From the NCBI RefSeq assembly GCF_000725805.1, contig NZ_JOFT01000047.1:1-58004 (forward strand): a DNA stretch of 58,004 nt. The letters are read 5' to 3'. The notes beneath the pieces were generated by a model. That model was not told the origin of the DNA, made no database searches, and was given only the letters and a program-made list of their open reading frames with translations. This document shows positions 31,092 to 40,933 of this stretch, one piece after another. Position 1 is the stretch's first letter, and each line of letters starts with the position of its first letter. A program made the position numbers and the translations under genes. The stretch is from Streptomyces xanthophaeus (lineage in GTDB: Bacteria > Actinomycetota > Actinomycetes > Streptomycetales > Streptomycetaceae).

Positions 31092-31496
31092 ATGCCCCCC
31101 AAGGGTCGTCAGGGCGCTGCCAAGAAGGTGCGCCGCAAGGAAAAGAAGAACGTCGCTCACGGGCACGCCCACATCAAGAGCACGTTCAACAACACCATCG
31201 TTTCGATCACGGACCCCTCGGGCAACGTGATCTCCTGGGCCTCCGCCGGCCACGTCGGCTTCAAGGGCTCGCGCAAGTCCACCCCCTTCGCCGCGCAGAT
31301 GGCCGCTGAGTCGGCCGCCCGCCGCGCGCAGGAGCACGGCATGCGCAAGGTCGACGTCTTCGTCAAGGGTCCGGGCTCCGGCCGCGAGACCGCGATCCGC
31401 TCCCTCCAGGCCACTGGCCTCGAGGTCGGTTCGATCCAGGACGTCACCCCCACCCCGCACAACGGCTGCCGTCCGCCGAAGCGCCGCCGCGTCTGA
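31092..31496 (+). CDS. rpsK: 30S ribosomal protein S11
   Basis: 134 aa with RBS AGGAG. S11 forms the platform near the E site. The motif [27 protein letters not shown] and the end [15 protein letters not shown] are diagnostic. No rpsD (S4) lies between rpsK and rpoA, as is usual for Streptomyces. Confidence 0.98.
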   Translation: MPPKGRQGAAKKVRRKEKKNVAHGHAHIKSTFNNTIVSITDPSGNVISWASAGHVGFKGSRKSTPFAAQMAAESAARRAQEHGMRKVDVFVKGPGSGRETAIRSLQATGLEVGSIQDVTPTPHNGCRPPKRRRV

Positions 31497-31503
31497 CGCA
31501 GCG

Positions 31504-31566
31504 GACGCACCTGTGCGTCTTTGAGTGTCCGGGCGGTACGCACCCCTCTGGGGGGACGTACCGCCC
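31504..31566 (+). promoter_or_regulatory. Structured rpoA leader
   Basis: Two hairpins between rpsK and rpoA. The first is GACGCA-CCTG-TGCGTC (31504-31519), followed by TTT. The second is a 10-bp perfect stem GGGCGGTACG/CGTACCGCCC (31531-31540, 31557-31566) with an inner CCCC/GGGG stem. Possible attenuator; function inferred. Confidence 0.55.
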
Positions 31567-31635
31567 GTACCCTTGCTGTACGTAGTGCCCGTCGGACGTC
31601 AAATAGTGGGCGTCCACGAAAGAAGGAACACAGAC

Positions 31636-32658
31636 ATGCTTATCGCTCAGCGTCCTTCGCTGACCGAAGAGGTCGTCGACGAGTACCGCTCGCGGTTCGT
31701 GATCGAGCCGCTCGAGCCGGGCTTCGGTTACACCCTCGGCAACTCCCTGCGCCGCACCCTGCTGTCCTCCATCCCCGGTGCCGCTGTCACCAGCATCCGC
31801 GTGGACGGCGTCCTGCACGAGTTCACCACCGTGCCGGGCGTCAAGGAAGACGTCACCGACATCATCCTCAACATCAAGCAGCTGGTCGTCTCCTCGGAGC
31901 ACGACGAGCCGGTCGTGATGTACCTGCGCAAGCAGGGTCCCGGCCTGGTCACCGCTGCTGACATCGCGCCCCCGGCCGGTGTCGAGGTGCACAACCCGGA
32001 CCTGGTCCTCGCCACGCTCAACGGCAAGGGCAAGCTGGAGATGGAGCTGACCGTCGAGCGCGGTCGCGGCTACGTCTCCGCCGTCCAGAACAAGCAGCTG
32101 GGCCAGGAGATCGGTCGCATCCCGATCGACTCCATCTACAGCCCGGTCCTCAAGGTCACCTACAAGGTCGAGGCGACCCGAGTCGAGCAGCGCACCGACT
32201 TCGACAAGCTCATCGTCGACGTCGAGACCAAGCAGGCCATGCGCCCGCGCGACGCCATGGCGTCCGCCGGCAAGACCCTGGTCGAGCTGTTCGGTCTGGC
32301 CCGCGAGCTCAACATCGACGCCGAGGGCATCGACATGGGCCCCTCGCCGACGGACGCGGCCCTGGCCGCCGACCTGGCGCTGCCGATCGAGGAGCTCGAG
32401 CTCACGGTCCGCTCGTACAACTGCCTCAAGCGCGAGGGCATCCACTCCGTGGGTGAGCTCGTCGCCCGCTCCGAGGCCGACCTGCTCGACATCCGCAACT
32501 TCGGTGCGAAGTCGATCGACGAGGTCAAGGCGAAGCTCGCCGGCATGGGCCTGGCCCTCAAGGACAGCCCGCCCGGATTCGACCCGACCGCCGCCGCCGA
32601 CGCCTTCGGCGCCGACGACGACGCGGACGCCGGTTTCGTCGAGACCGAGCAGTACTAG
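31636..32658 (+). CDS. rpoA: RNA polymerase alpha subunit
   Basis: 340 aa from ATG at 31636 ([20 protein letters not shown]), with AAGGAA upstream. The N-terminal domain (to ~230) dimerises and scaffolds beta and beta'. The C-terminal domain (about 255-315, [19 protein letters not shown]...[14 protein letters not shown]) binds UP elements and activators. An acidic tail ends the protein. rplQ follows after 99 bp. Confidence 0.99.
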   Translation: MLIAQRPSLTEEVVDEYRSRFVIEPLEPGFGYTLGNSLRRTLLSSIPGAAVTSIRVDGVLHEFTTVPGVKEDVTDIILNIKQLVVSSEHDEPVVMYLRKQGPGLVTAADIAPPAGVEVHNPDLVLATLNGKGKLEMELTVERGRGYVSAVQNKQLGQEIGRIPIDSIYSPVLKVTYKVEATRVEQRTDFDKLIVDVETKQAMRPRDAMASAGKTLVELFGLARELNIDAEGIDMGPSPTDAALAADLALPIEELELTVRSYNCLKREGIHSVGELVARSEADLLDIRNFGAKSIDEVKAKLAGMGLALKDSPPGFDPTAAADAFGADDDADAGFVETEQY

Positions 32659-32757
32659 TCCCACCCCGCACCAACGAAGACTTTCCCGCGGCATCCGCCC
32701 CGGGGGAACTGACACCGGTACCTGACACGGCCGGTGCAGATGTGAAGGAGTAACACC

Positions 32758-33234
32758 ATGCCGCGTCCCGCAAAGGGTGCCCGTCTGGGCGGCAGCGCTG
32801 CGCACGAGAAGCACCTCCTCGCGAACCTCGCGAAGTCGCTCTTCGAGCACGGCCGCATCACCACCACCGAGGCCAAGGCCCGCCGCCTGCGTCCCTACGC
32901 CGAGCGTCTGGTCACCAAGGCCAAGAAGGGCGACATCCACAACCGTCGCCTGGTGCTGCAGACGATCACGGACAAGAGCATCGTGCACACGCTGTTCACC
33001 GAGATCGCCCCGCGCTACGAGAACCGCCCCGGTGGTTACACGCGCATCACCAAGATCGGCAACCGTCGTGGCGACAACGCCCCGATGGCCGTCATCGAGC
33101 TGGTCGAGGCCCTGACGGTCGCCCAGCAGGCCACCGGTGAGGCCGAGGCCGCCACCAAGCGCGCGGTCAAGGAGGCGGAGGCCAAGGCCGACGCCACCGA
33201 GACCGAGGCTGTCGAGGAGACCAAGGAGGCCTGA
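32758..33234 (+). CDS. rplQ: 50S ribosomal protein L17
   Basis: 158 aa, longer than the ~127 aa E. coli form because of an acidic Ala/Glu/Lys-rich C-terminal extension (after ~120), common in Actinobacteria. L17 sits near the exit tunnel. Family start [27 protein letters not shown]. Last gene of the alpha cluster, followed by a terminator. Confidence 0.98.
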   Translation: MPRPAKGARLGGSAAHEKHLLANLAKSLFEHGRITTTEAKARRLRPYAERLVTKAKKGDIHNRRLVLQTITDKSIVHTLFTEIAPRYENRPGGYTRITKIGNRRGDNAPMAVIELVEALTVAQQATGEAEAATKRAVKEAEAKADATETEAVEETKEA

Positions 33235-33270
33235 TCCCGCTTCGGGATCGAGCTTGCTTGATCGGCTCTG

Positions 33271-33303
33271 AACGGGCCCGCCCCCTTCCGGGGCGGGCCC
33301 GTT
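33271..33303 (+). terminator. Terminator after rplQ
   Basis: A 14-bp perfect stem (33271-33284 and 33290-33303) with a 5-nt loop, followed by a T. A smaller 7-bp hairpin (GATCCCG/CGGGATC, 33233-33249) starts at the stop codon itself. Confidence 0.92.
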
Positions 33304-33328
33304 TCGCATGTCTGAGAGGATCGCTCAC

Positions 33329-34180
33329 GTGAGTGACGAGGTGGAGCCCGGACACGTCCGGGTGCGGCTGGACCTGAGCTACGACGGCAAGGACTTCTCC
33401 GGCTGGGCGAAGCAGCGCGTGCTGCGGACCGTCCAGGGCGAGCTGGAGTCGGCCCTGCAGACCGTGATGCGGCTGTCCGAGCCGGTGGAACTGACCGTGG
33501 CCGGGCGTACCGACGCCGGGGTGCACGCCCGCGGGCAGGTCGCACAGTTCGACCTGGCCGAGGAGGTGTGGGCCGAGCACCACGACAAGCTGCTGCGCCG
33601 CCTCGCGGGCCGGCTGCCGCACGACGTCCGGGTGTGGAAGGCCGCCGAGGCACCCCAGGGCTTCAACGCGCGCTTCTCGGCCATCTGGCGCCGCTACGCG
33701 TACCGCGTGGGCGACCACCAGGCCGGAGTCGACCCGCTGCGCCGCGGCCACGTCCTGTGGCACCAGTGGCCCCTCGACGTCGACGCCATGAACGAGGCCA
33801 GCGCGCCGCTGCTCGGCGAGCACGACTTCGCCGCGTACTGCAAGAAGCGCGAGGGAGCCACGACCATCCGTACGCTCCAGCAGCTCAGCTGGGAACGCGC
33901 CGAGGACGGCATCGTCACCGCCACCGTCCGGGCCGACGCCTTCTGCCACAACATGGTCCGCTCGCTGGTCGGAGCCCTGCTGCACGTGGGCGACGGCCAC
34001 CGGCCCACCGACTGGCCCGGCAAGGTGCTCGCCGCGGCCGTACGGGACTCCTCGGTGCACGTGGTCAAGCCGCACGGGCTGACCCTGGAGGAGGTCGGCT
34101 ACCCCGCCGACGAGCTGCTGGCCGCGCGCAGCAAGGAAGCGCGCAACCTGCGGACCCTGCCCGGGGCCGGCTGCTGCTGA
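33329..34180 (+). CDS. truA: tRNA pseudouridine(38-40) synthase TruA
   Basis: 283 aa from GTG at 33329, which has AGAGG upstream. The in-frame ATG at 33308 abuts the terminator and has no RBS. TruA makes pseudouridine at positions 38-40 of the tRNA anticodon arm. Catalytic D62 lies in [10 protein letters not shown]. Conserved later motifs ([18 protein letters not shown]) are present. Probably monocistronic. Confidence 0.93.
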   Translation: MSDEVEPGHVRVRLDLSYDGKDFSGWAKQRVLRTVQGELESALQTVMRLSEPVELTVAGRTDAGVHARGQVAQFDLAEEVWAEHHDKLLRRLAGRLPHDVRVWKAAEAPQGFNARFSAIWRRYAYRVGDHQAGVDPLRRGHVLWHQWPLDVDAMNEASAPLLGEHDFAAYCKKREGATTIRTLQQLSWERAEDGIVTATVRADAFCHNMVRSLVGALLHVGDGHRPTDWPGKVLAAAVRDSSVHVVKPHGLTLEEVGYPADELLAARSKEARNLRTLPGAGCC

Positions 34181-34233
34181 CCGGGAGCTAATCCGTTTGG
34201 GCGGATCGGCGCCGGGCCTGGACAATGCCCCGC

Positions 34234-35853
34234 ATGGGACATCTCGAAGCCAGCCACCTGGAGTACTACCTTCCCGACGGGCGGGTACTGCTCCCCGACG
34301 TCTCCTTCCGGGTGGGGGAGGGGGCGGTCGTCGCGCTGGTGGGGGCGAACGGCGCCGGCAAGACCACACTGCTGAAGATGATCTCCGGTGAGCTGCAGCC
34401 GCACGGCGGCGGCGTGACCGTCAGCGGCGGGCTGGGCGTGATGTCGCAGTTCGTGGGCTCGGTCCGGGACGAGACGACCGTGCGGGACCTGCTGGTCTCG
34501 GTGGCCCAGCCGCGGCTCCGGGAGGCCGCCAAGGCCGTGGACCGCGCCGAGCAGCTGATCCTCACGGTCGACGACGAGGCCGCGCAGATGGCGTACGCGC
34601 AGGCGCTGAGCGACTGGGCGGACGTCCAGGGCTACGAGGCGGAGACCCTGTGGGACGTCTGCACCATGGCCGCGCTGGGCATGCCGTACGACACCGCGCA
34701 GTTCCGCGAGGTCCGCACGCTGTCCGGTGGTGAGCAGAAGCGGCTCGTGCTGGAGGCGCTGCTGCGCGGGCCGGACGAGGTGCTGCTGCTCGACGAGCCG
34801 GACAACTACCTGGACGTCCCGGGCAAGCGGTGGCTGGAGGGGCAGCTGGAGGCCACCCGCAAGACGGTGCTCTTCGTCTCGCACGACCGGGAGCTGCTGA
34901 CCCAGGCCGCGGAGAAGATCATCAGCCTGGAGGCGAGCCCGACGGGTTCGGACGTGTGGGTGCACGGCGAGGGCTTCGCCACCTTCCACGACGCCCGCAA
35001 GGAGCGCTTCGCCCGCTTCGAGGAGCTCAAGCGGCGCTGGGACGAGGAGCACGCCCGGCTGAAGGCGCTGGTGCTGCGCCTGCGCAACCAGGCCGCCTCC
35101 AGCCCCGACATGGCCTCGCGCTACAAGGCGATGCAGACCCGCTTCCAGAAGTTCGAGGAAGCCGGACCGCCCCCGGAGCCGCCGCGCGAGCAGGACATCC
35201 GGATGCGGCTCAAGGGCGGGCGCACCGGCGTGCGCGCCCTGACCGTGGAGAACCTCGAACTGACCGGGCTGATGAAGCCGTTCTCCCTGGAGGTCTTCTA
35301 CGGGGAGCGGGTCGCGGTCCTCGGGTCGAACGGTTCCGGCAAATCGCACTTCCTGCGTCTGATGGCGGGCGAGGACGTCAAGCACACCGGCACGTGGAAG
35401 CTCGGCGCACGGGTGGTTCCCGGCCATTTCGCGCAGACCCACGCCCACCCGGAGCTCTTCGGCCGCACCCTCGTCGACATCCTGTGGACGGAGGCGGCCA
35501 AGCCGCTCGGCCAGGCGATGGGCGCACTGCGCCGGTACGAGCTGGAGCGCCAGGGCGACCAGCCCTTCGAGAAGCTCTCGGGCGGCCAGCAGGCGCGTTT
35601 CCAGATCCTGCTGCTGGAACTGGCCGGGACCACGGCCCTGCTCCTGGACGAGCCGACGGACAACCTGGACCTGGAGTCGGCGGAGGCCCTGCAGGACGGC
35701 CTGGAGGCGTACGAGGGCACGGTGCTGTGCGTCACCCACGACCGCTGGTTCGCCCGCACATTTGACCGTTACCTGGTCTTCGGTTCGGACGGTGTTGTGA
35801 GGGAGACTCAGGAGCCCGTCTGGGACGAACGTCGGGTCGAGCGCGAGCGATAG
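34234..35853 (+). CDS. ABC-F family ATPase
   Basis: 539 aa from ATG at 34234 (GHLEASHLEYYLPDGRVLL); ATG at 34225 also possible. Two ABC domains without membrane segments: Walker A GANGAGKTT and GSNGSGKSH, signatures LSGGEQKR and LSGGQQAR, Walker B LLLDEPDNYLD and LLLDEPTDNLD. The linker between them is basic and helical. ABC-F proteins act on the ribosome, some giving resistance to tunnel or PTC antibiotics; this one may instead be housekeeping. The catalytic Glu is present in both sites. Substrate spectrum cannot be told from sequence. Confidence 0.92.
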   Translation: MGHLEASHLEYYLPDGRVLLPDVSFRVGEGAVVALVGANGAGKTTLLKMISGELQPHGGGVTVSGGLGVMSQFVGSVRDETTVRDLLVSVAQPRLREAAKAVDRAEQLILTVDDEAAQMAYAQALSDWADVQGYEAETLWDVCTMAALGMPYDTAQFREVRTLSGGEQKRLVLEALLRGPDEVLLLDEPDNYLDVPGKRWLEGQLEATRKTVLFVSHDRELLTQAAEKIISLEASPTGSDVWVHGEGFATFHDARKERFARFEELKRRWDEEHARLKALVLRLRNQAASSPDMASRYKAMQTRFQKFEEAGPPPEPPREQDIRMRLKGGRTGVRALTVENLELTGLMKPFSLEVFYGERVAVLGSNGSGKSHFLRLMAGEDVKHTGTWKLGARVVPGHFAQTHAHPELFGRTLVDILWTEAAKPLGQAMGALRRYELERQGDQPFEKLSGGQQARFQILLLELAGTTALLLDEPTDNLDLESAEALQDGLEAYEGTVLCVTHDRWFARTFDRYLVFGSDGVVRETQEPVWDERRVERER

Positions 35854-35893
35854 GGGGAGCCCGCTTCCCCTGCTGAGGCGAGGGAGAGGCGTC

Positions 35894-37183
35894 GTGGGGC
35901 TGCGGCCTAGCATCTGGCTCATGAAGTGGGACGGTCCGGACACGGGCGGCCGGCTGATCGACTGGCTGCTGCGGCCCGCCCCACGGTCGTGGCGGATCCT
36001 TTCCCTCGCGGCGCTCCTGGGCATCTGCGTCTCCACGAGCCTGCGCGCGAACTGGGGCTCGGACAACGCCTTCGTGGTCAAGGCGGCCGAAACGCTGCTG
36101 GAGGGCGGGTCCCCGTACGAGGACAAGCGCTTCCTGTACCTGCCCAGCGCCGTGCTGATGGCGGTGCCGGAGGCGCTGCTGCCGCGCGCGGTGCTGCGCT
36201 GGGCGCTGCCGCTCGGGATGACGGGGCTGCTGGCGACCGGCTGGTGGGCGGCGCTGAAGCTGTTCTCGGTACCGCTGCGCTCGCGGTTCGCGGTGGGCGG
36301 CCTCGCCCTGCTGGCGCTCGGCTACAAGCCGTACGCGAACCTCGTGCTGATCGGCAACTGGACGGCGATCTCGGCCGCGGCCCTGCCGGTGGCGCTGCTG
36401 CTCGCCCACCGCAGGTCGTGGGGGGCCGCGGGGCTGGTGATCGGGCTGGCGATCGCCTGCAAGCCGATGCTGGTGCCGATCGGGGTGCTGTTCCTGTTCG
36501 CCCGGCAGTGGCGGGGGCTGGCGGTGGCCGTACTGGTGCCGCTGGGGATGTCGCTGGCCGGGGCGCTGCTGATGCCGAGCCCGTCGCTGTTCTTCACCAA
36601 GACGCTGCCGTTCCTGCTCCAGGGGCAGGACTCCTACGCCCTGCCGTGGGACGCGTCGCCGATAGCGGTGCTGCCGCGGCTGGGGATACCGGCGGCGGTG
36701 GCCGTGCCGGTGGCGTTCGCGGGGGCGGCGGCCGGGCTGTGGGCGGCCTGGACGCGCTGGCGGCGCACCGGCAGTGCCGAGGACCGTGACGGGGGGAGCC
36801 TGAGGCTGGTGGAGACGGCCTGCATGGTGATGCTCGCCGCATTCCTGGTGTCGCGGCCGTCCTTCGACCACTACCTGCTGGTGGTGGTTCCGATGCTGCT
36901 GGCGTCCGCGGTGCGGCCGGGCTCGATGCCGCGCTCGCCCTGGTTCTGGGCGGCCCTCGGGCCCCAGGTGGCGGGCATCCCGTGGCCGTCCGAGCTGGAG
37001 GCGAAGCGGCGTGCCTTCAAGGACTGCGCCACCCTGTGCGCACTGGCGGTCCTGCTGGCGCGTCGTGCGCTGCGCTCCGGTGGGGTTACTCTTGGGACCG
37101 TAACAACTGCGGGGTCCCCACCCAGGACCGAACCGGAGTGCGCCGCGACGCCAGCAGAATCGGCATCGCGGACCGCGTTTTGA
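35894..37183 (+). CDS. GT87-like polytopic mannosyltransferase
   Basis: 429 aa from GTG at 35894, whose RBS AGGGAGAGG is well placed; ATG at 35921 is an alternative. About ten hydrophobic helices, with GSPYEDKRFLYLPSAVLM in the first loop resembling the polyprenyl-sugar GT87/DUF2029 family. Such enzymes use polyprenyl-phosphomannose in wall or glycolipid synthesis. Its stop codon overlaps the -35 box of the rplM promoter. Acceptor unknown. Confidence 0.75.
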   Translation: MGLRPSIWLMKWDGPDTGGRLIDWLLRPAPRSWRILSLAALLGICVSTSLRANWGSDNAFVVKAAETLLEGGSPYEDKRFLYLPSAVLMAVPEALLPRAVLRWALPLGMTGLLATGWWAALKLFSVPLRSRFAVGGLALLALGYKPYANLVLIGNWTAISAAALPVALLLAHRRSWGAAGLVIGLAIACKPMLVPIGVLFLFARQWRGLAVAVLVPLGMSLAGALLMPSPSLFFTKTLPFLLQGQDSYALPWDASPIAVLPRLGIPAAVAVPVAFAGAAAGLWAAWTRWRRTGSAEDRDGGSLRLVETACMVMLAAFLVSRPSFDHYLLVVVPMLLASAVRPGSMPRSPWFWAALGPQVAGIPWPSELEAKRRAFKDCATLCALAVLLARRALRSGGVTLGTVTTAGSPPRTEPECAATPAESASRTAF

Positions 37184-37209
37184 CCCGTACGGGTCTGCTT
37201 GGGTATCCT
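37180..37209 (+). promoter_or_regulatory. Predicted rplM promoter
   Basis: TTGACC (37180-37185), an 18-bp spacer and TATCCT (37204-37209). The -35 overlaps the TGA of the upstream gene (37181-37183). Confidence 0.75.
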
Positions 37210-37215
37210 GCTGGT

Positions 37216-37422
37216 TTGTTATGCGTATTGGCTTTCTCATTCTCACGTGAAAGGGCCTTGCGCCGGTCCACCGGACCGATGACCAGCAGTTCACACCGTT
37301 CACCGGGTTGCGTCCCCGTTGTGAACGAGGGCTGTCGTGATCGTCCGTGGTGACCCTGTCAGGACCTTCCCGTGGGGCTTGCGCCCTTGGGATACCACCA
37401 CTGAAGAAGCGAAGGCATACGC
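37216..37422 (+). promoter_or_regulatory. rplM leader with hairpins
   Basis: About 207 nt. Hairpins CGGTCC-ACC-GGACCG (37264-37278) and GTTCACA/TGTGAAC (37289-37295, 37320-37326). L13 leaders are autoregulatory in some bacteria; homology to those was not established. Confidence 0.5.
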
Positions 37423-37866
37423 GTGCGTACGTTCAGCCCCAAGCCCGGCGACATCTCGCGCCAGTGGCTCGTCATCGACGCCCAGGACGTTGTCCTCGGC
37501 CGTCTGGCGACCCAGGCCGCTGCCCTCCTGCGGGGTAAGCACAAGCCGACCTACGCCCCCCACATGGACATGGGCGACTTCGTCATCATCGTCAACGCCG
37601 ACAAGGTTCACCTGTCCGGCAACAAGGCGTCGCAGAAGATGGCCTACCGCCACTCCGGCTACCCGGGTGGTCTCCGCTCGGTGCGCTACGACGACCTCCT
37701 GGCGAACAACCCGGAGAAGGCCGTCGAGAAGGCCATCAAGGGCATGCTCCCCAAGAACACCCTGGGCCGTCAGATGCTCTCGAAGCTGAAGGTCTACTCG
37801 GGCGACCAGCACCCCCACGCTGCCCAGCAGCCGGTGCCGTTCGAGATCACCCAGGTCGCGCAGTAG
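37423..37866 (+). CDS. rplM: 50S ribosomal protein L13
   Basis: 147 aa from GTG at 37423 ([19 protein letters not shown]). An early 50S assembly protein. The segment [24 protein letters not shown] is canonical. It forms the conserved rplM-rpsI operon, with a 42-bp gap to rpsI. Confidence 0.98.
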   Translation: MRTFSPKPGDISRQWLVIDAQDVVLGRLATQAAALLRGKHKPTYAPHMDMGDFVIIVNADKVHLSGNKASQKMAYRHSGYPGGLRSVRYDDLLANNPEKAVEKAIKGMLPKNTLGRQMLSKLKVYSGDQHPHAAQQPVPFEITQVAQ

Positions 37867-37908
37867 TTCCGGCCACCCCCTAAGACGTAGAAAATTCTGA
37901 GGAGCATC

Positions 37909-38427
37909 GTGGCCGAGACCACCGCCGAGACGACCGTCGAAGAGTTCGAGGGCAACGTCGAGGAGTACACCAGCGAGTCCGAGGCCGTAGTCGAGGGCGA
38001 CTACACCTCCGAGTCCCTTGCCGGCCGCTTCGGCGACCCCCAGCCGGCCGCCGGCCTGGGCCGTCGCAAGAACGCCATCGCCCGCGTCCGGATCGTTCCG
38101 GGCACCGGCAAGTGGAAGATCAACGGCCGCACCCTTGAGGACTACTTCCCCAACAAGGTGCACCAGCAGGAAGTCAACGAGCCGTTCAAGCTCCTTGAGC
38201 TGGACAACCGCTACGACATCATCGCCCGCATCTCGGGTGGCGGCGTCTCCGGCCAGGCCGGCGCCCTGCGCCTCGGCGTGGCCCGTGCGCTGAACGAGGC
38301 GGACGTCGAGAACAACCGCCCGGCGCTGAAGAAGGCCGGCTTCCTTTCCCGCGACGACCGTGCGGTCGAGCGCAAGAAGGCCGGTCTCAAGAAGGCCCGT
38401 AAGGCTCCGCAGTACAGCAAGCGTTAA
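37909..38427 (+). CDS. rpsI: 30S ribosomal protein S9 with acidic N-terminal extension
   Basis: 172 aa from GTG at 37909 with RBS GAGGAG. S9's C-terminal basic tail (RKAPQYSKR) reaches the P-site tRNA. Residues 1-45 are an acidic, Thr/Glu-rich extension absent from E. coli S9 but usual in Streptomyces. The core [23 protein letters not shown] is canonical. A strong terminator follows. Confidence 0.98.
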   Translation: MAETTAETTVEEFEGNVEEYTSESEAVVEGDYTSESLAGRFGDPQPAAGLGRRKNAIARVRIVPGTGKWKINGRTLEDYFPNKVHQQEVNEPFKLLELDNRYDIIARISGGGVSGQAGALRLGVARALNEADVENNRPALKKAGFLSRDDRAVERKKAGLKKARKAPQYSKR

Positions 38428-38446
38428 TCTGCGCCTGCTGTTCTGC

Positions 38447-38494
38447 AACGAAACCGCCCCGGCAGCACTCTCCGTGCTGCCGGGGCGGTTCGTT
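38447..38494 (+). terminator. Terminator after rpsI
   Basis: A 17-bp perfect stem (38452-38468 and 38474-38490) with loop TCTCC, extended by AACG/CGTT past one bulged A. Confidence 0.95.
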
Positions 38495-38500
38495 TACCGC

Positions 38501-38549
38501 CACAAGCGGCAAATACCTGTCACAAGCGGTTACAAGCTGTCACAAGCCA
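38501..38549 (+). repeat. Phased CACAAGC repeats upstream of glmM
   Basis: CACAAGCGG at 38501 and 38521, TACAAGCTG at 38531 and CACAAGCCA at 38541: exact 20, 10 and 10-bp spacing, that is, full helical turns. They fill the 78-bp gap between the rpsI terminator and glmM. Possible protein-binding iterons; no regulator is known to me. Confidence 0.6.
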
Positions 38550-38572
38550 AGCGGAAACTCGGGAGGACAACA

Positions 38573-39931
38573 GTGGGACGACTCTTCGGGACGGACGGTG
38601 TACGCGGCGTTGCCAACGCGGATCTGACGGCGGAGCTCGCGCTCGGCCTCTCCGTGGCGGCAGCCCATGTACTGGCCGAAGCGGGCACCTTCGCAGGTCA
38701 CCGGGCTACCGCCGTGGTGGGCCGCGACCCCAGGGCCTCCGGTGAGTTCCTTGAGGCCGCGGTCGTCGCGGGCCTCGCGAGCGCGGGCGTGGACGTCCTG
38801 CGCGTCGGTGTGCTGCCCACCCCGGCGGTGGCGTATCTCACCGGTGCGCTGGGCGCCGACCTCGGCGTGATGCTCTCCGCCAGTCACAACGCGATGCCCG
38901 ACAACGGCATCAAGTTCTTCGCGCGCGGCGGCCACAAGCTCGCCGACGAGCTGGAGGACCGCATCGAGTCGACCTACGAGCAGCACCGCACCGGCGCTCC
39001 CTGGGACCGGCCCACCGGCTCCGGCGTCGGCCGCGTCTCCGACTACACCGAGGGCTTCGACAAGTACGTCGCCCACCTCATCGGGGTCCTCCCCAACCGC
39101 CTCGACGGCCTGAAGGTCGTCCTGGACGAGGCGCACGGCGCGGCCGCGTACGTCTCGCCGGAGGCCTTCACCCGGGCCGGAGCCGAGATCGTCACGATCG
39201 GCGCCGAGCCGGACGGCCTCAACATCAACGACGGCTGCGGCTCCACGCACCTCGGCCTGCTCAAGGCGGCCGTCGTCGAGCACGGCGCCGACTTCGGCAT
39301 CGCGCACGACGGGGACGCCGACCGCTGCCTGGCCGTGGACGGCACCGGCGCGGAGGTCGACGGCGACCAGATCCTCGCCGTGCTGGCCCTCGCCATGCGC
39401 GAGGCCGGGCAGCTGCGCGAGAACACCGTCGTCGGCACCGTGATGTCCAACCTGGGCTTCAAGCTGGCCATGGAGGGCGAGGGCATCCAGGTCGTGCAGA
39501 CCGGCGTCGGTGACCGCTACGTGCTGGAGTCGATGAAGGAGAACGGCTACGCGCTGGGCGGCGAGCAGTCCGGCCACGTGATCATCCTCGACCACGCGAC
39601 CACCGGTGACGGCACCCTGACCGGCCTGCTCCTCGCGGCGCGCGTCGCGGCCACCGGCCGCTCCCTCGCCGAGCTGGCAGCCGTCATGCAGCGGCTGCCG
39701 CAGGTGCTGATCAACGTGCCCGACGTGGACAAGTCCCGTGTCACGACCTCCGGCGAGCTCGCGGCGGCCGTCGCCGACGCCGAGCGCGAGCTGGGCACCA
39801 CCGGACGGGTGCTGCTGCGTCCCTCCGGCACCGAGCCCCTCGTACGGGTGATGGTGGAGGCCGCCGACATCGAGCAGGCCCGCGCGGTCGCCGGGCGCCT
39901 CGCCGACGTCGTGAAGTCGGCGCTCGGCTAG
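38573..39931 (+). CDS. glmM: Phosphoglucosamine mutase
   Basis: 452 aa from GTG at 38573 with RBS GGGAGG. It converts glucosamine-6-P to glucosamine-1-P for UDP-GlcNAc and peptidoglycan. The phosphorylated Ser is S104 in [13 protein letters not shown]; the metal loop DGDADR and phosphate-binding [12 protein letters not shown] are present. Works directly after GlmS, encoded 3 kb downstream. Confidence 0.97.
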   Translation: MGRLFGTDGVRGVANADLTAELALGLSVAAAHVLAEAGTFAGHRATAVVGRDPRASGEFLEAAVVAGLASAGVDVLRVGVLPTPAVAYLTGALGADLGVMLSASHNAMPDNGIKFFARGGHKLADELEDRIESTYEQHRTGAPWDRPTGSGVGRVSDYTEGFDKYVAHLIGVLPNRLDGLKVVLDEAHGAAAYVSPEAFTRAGAEIVTIGAEPDGLNINDGCGSTHLGLLKAAVVEHGADFGIAHDGDADRCLAVDGTGAEVDGDQILAVLALAMREAGQLRENTVVGTVMSNLGFKLAMEGEGIQVVQTGVGDRYVLESMKENGYALGGEQSGHVIILDHATTGDGTLTGLLLAARVAATGRSLAELAAVMQRLPQVLINVPDVDKSRVTTSGELAAAVADAERELGTTGRVLLRPSGTEPLVRVMVEAADIEQARAVAGRLADVVKSALG

Positions 39932-39947
39932 GCGGCACCGGCACTGT

Positions 39948-40910
39948 TCAGTGGCCGGGGGCACCGCCCCCGGCCCGGCGGATCCAGCGGCCACGCTGGG
40001 TCCGCCACAGTGCTTTCTGCGCGTACATGGTCACGGTGCCCGCCAGCATGATCCCGCCCAGGTTCAGCAGGAGCTGCTCCACGGAGCCCCACATCTGCGC
40101 GAACTCCCCGTAGCTGAGGGCCACGGCCGCGTTCGCGGCGGCCGGGACGGTGGTCACCGAGATCGCCACGCCGACCAGCGCCCCGGACTTCGCGGAGGTC
40201 AGGGAGAGCACCCCCGCCGTGCCGGCCAGCAGCGAGACCACGAAGGAGAACGAGTCCGGCTGCCAGATGAAGCCGGTGTTCGGCCGCGGCCGGTCCAGCA
40301 CGCCGGGCTCGAACTGCCCGATCGCGTCCATGCCGAGGCTGAAGACGGTGGTGGCGGCCATCGCCGCGGCGAAACCGATGAGCAGCGCGCCCAGCGACCG
40401 CAGGGCGAGCCGCCGCTCGCGCTGCACGATCCCGATGCAGACCCCGGCGAGCGGACCGAACTCCGGGCCCACGGCCATCGCGCCCACGATCAGGATCGCG
40501 TTGTCGAGCACCACGCCACAGGCCGCGATCATGGTCGCGAGGACCATGAACGAGCAGTAGGTGATGGTGAGCGTGGACTCCTCGTGGGTGGCCTCGGTCA
40601 GCTGCTGCCACAGCACGGCGTCGGCGGCCTCGCCAGGGGCCTCCTCCTCGGCCTCGTCGGCCCGCTTCGACAGCGACAGGTCGATGTTCTCGACGGCGAT
40701 CGAGCCGTCCTCGTCGAGGCCCAGCGCCTGGAGCTCCTGGATCAGCTCGTCCCCGGCCTCGCGGGCCACGTCGCACATGACGAGGTCGCCCGGGGGGACC
40801 CGGCCCGCGCCCTCCAGTACGACCAGATGGGTGGTCCCGACCGTCCGGCCGACGATCTCCAGCACCGCCTCCGTCCGGTCCGGCGGGACGATCATCCGCA
40901 GATGCAGCAT
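39948..40910 (-). CDS. DUF389-family membrane protein
   Basis: 320 aa. A soluble N-terminal ACT-like half (about 1-110; MLHLRMIVPPDRTEAVLEIVG) is followed by about six membrane helices (SFMVLATMIAACGVVLDNAILIVGAMAVGPEFGPLAG). DUF389 function is unknown; a sensor or transport role has been suggested for relatives. TAGGGT ends 6 nt before the ATG, so the mRNA may be leaderless. Convergent with glmM (16-bp gap). Confidence 0.88.
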   Translation of the reverse strand: MLHLRMIVPPDRTEAVLEIVGRTVGTTHLVVLEGAGRVPPGDLVMCDVAREAGDELIQELQALGLDEDGSIAVENIDLSLSKRADEAEEEAPGEAADAVLWQQLTEATHEESTLTITYCSFMVLATMIAACGVVLDNAILIVGAMAVGPEFGPLAGVCIGIVQRERRLALRSLGALLIGFAAAMAATTVFSLGMDAIGQFEPGVLDRPRPNTGFIWQPDSFSFVVSLLAGTAGVLSLTSAKSGALVGVAISVTTVPAAANAAVALSYGEFAQMWGSVEQLLLNLGGIMLAGTVTMYAQKALWRTQRGRWIRRAGGGAPGH

Positions 40911-40933
40911 GCCCGCACCCTAGCGGGCGGCGC

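Noticed and set aside
33308..33310. ATG at 33308 as the truA start
   Set aside because: It follows the rplQ terminator directly and has no RBS; GTG at 33329 has one.
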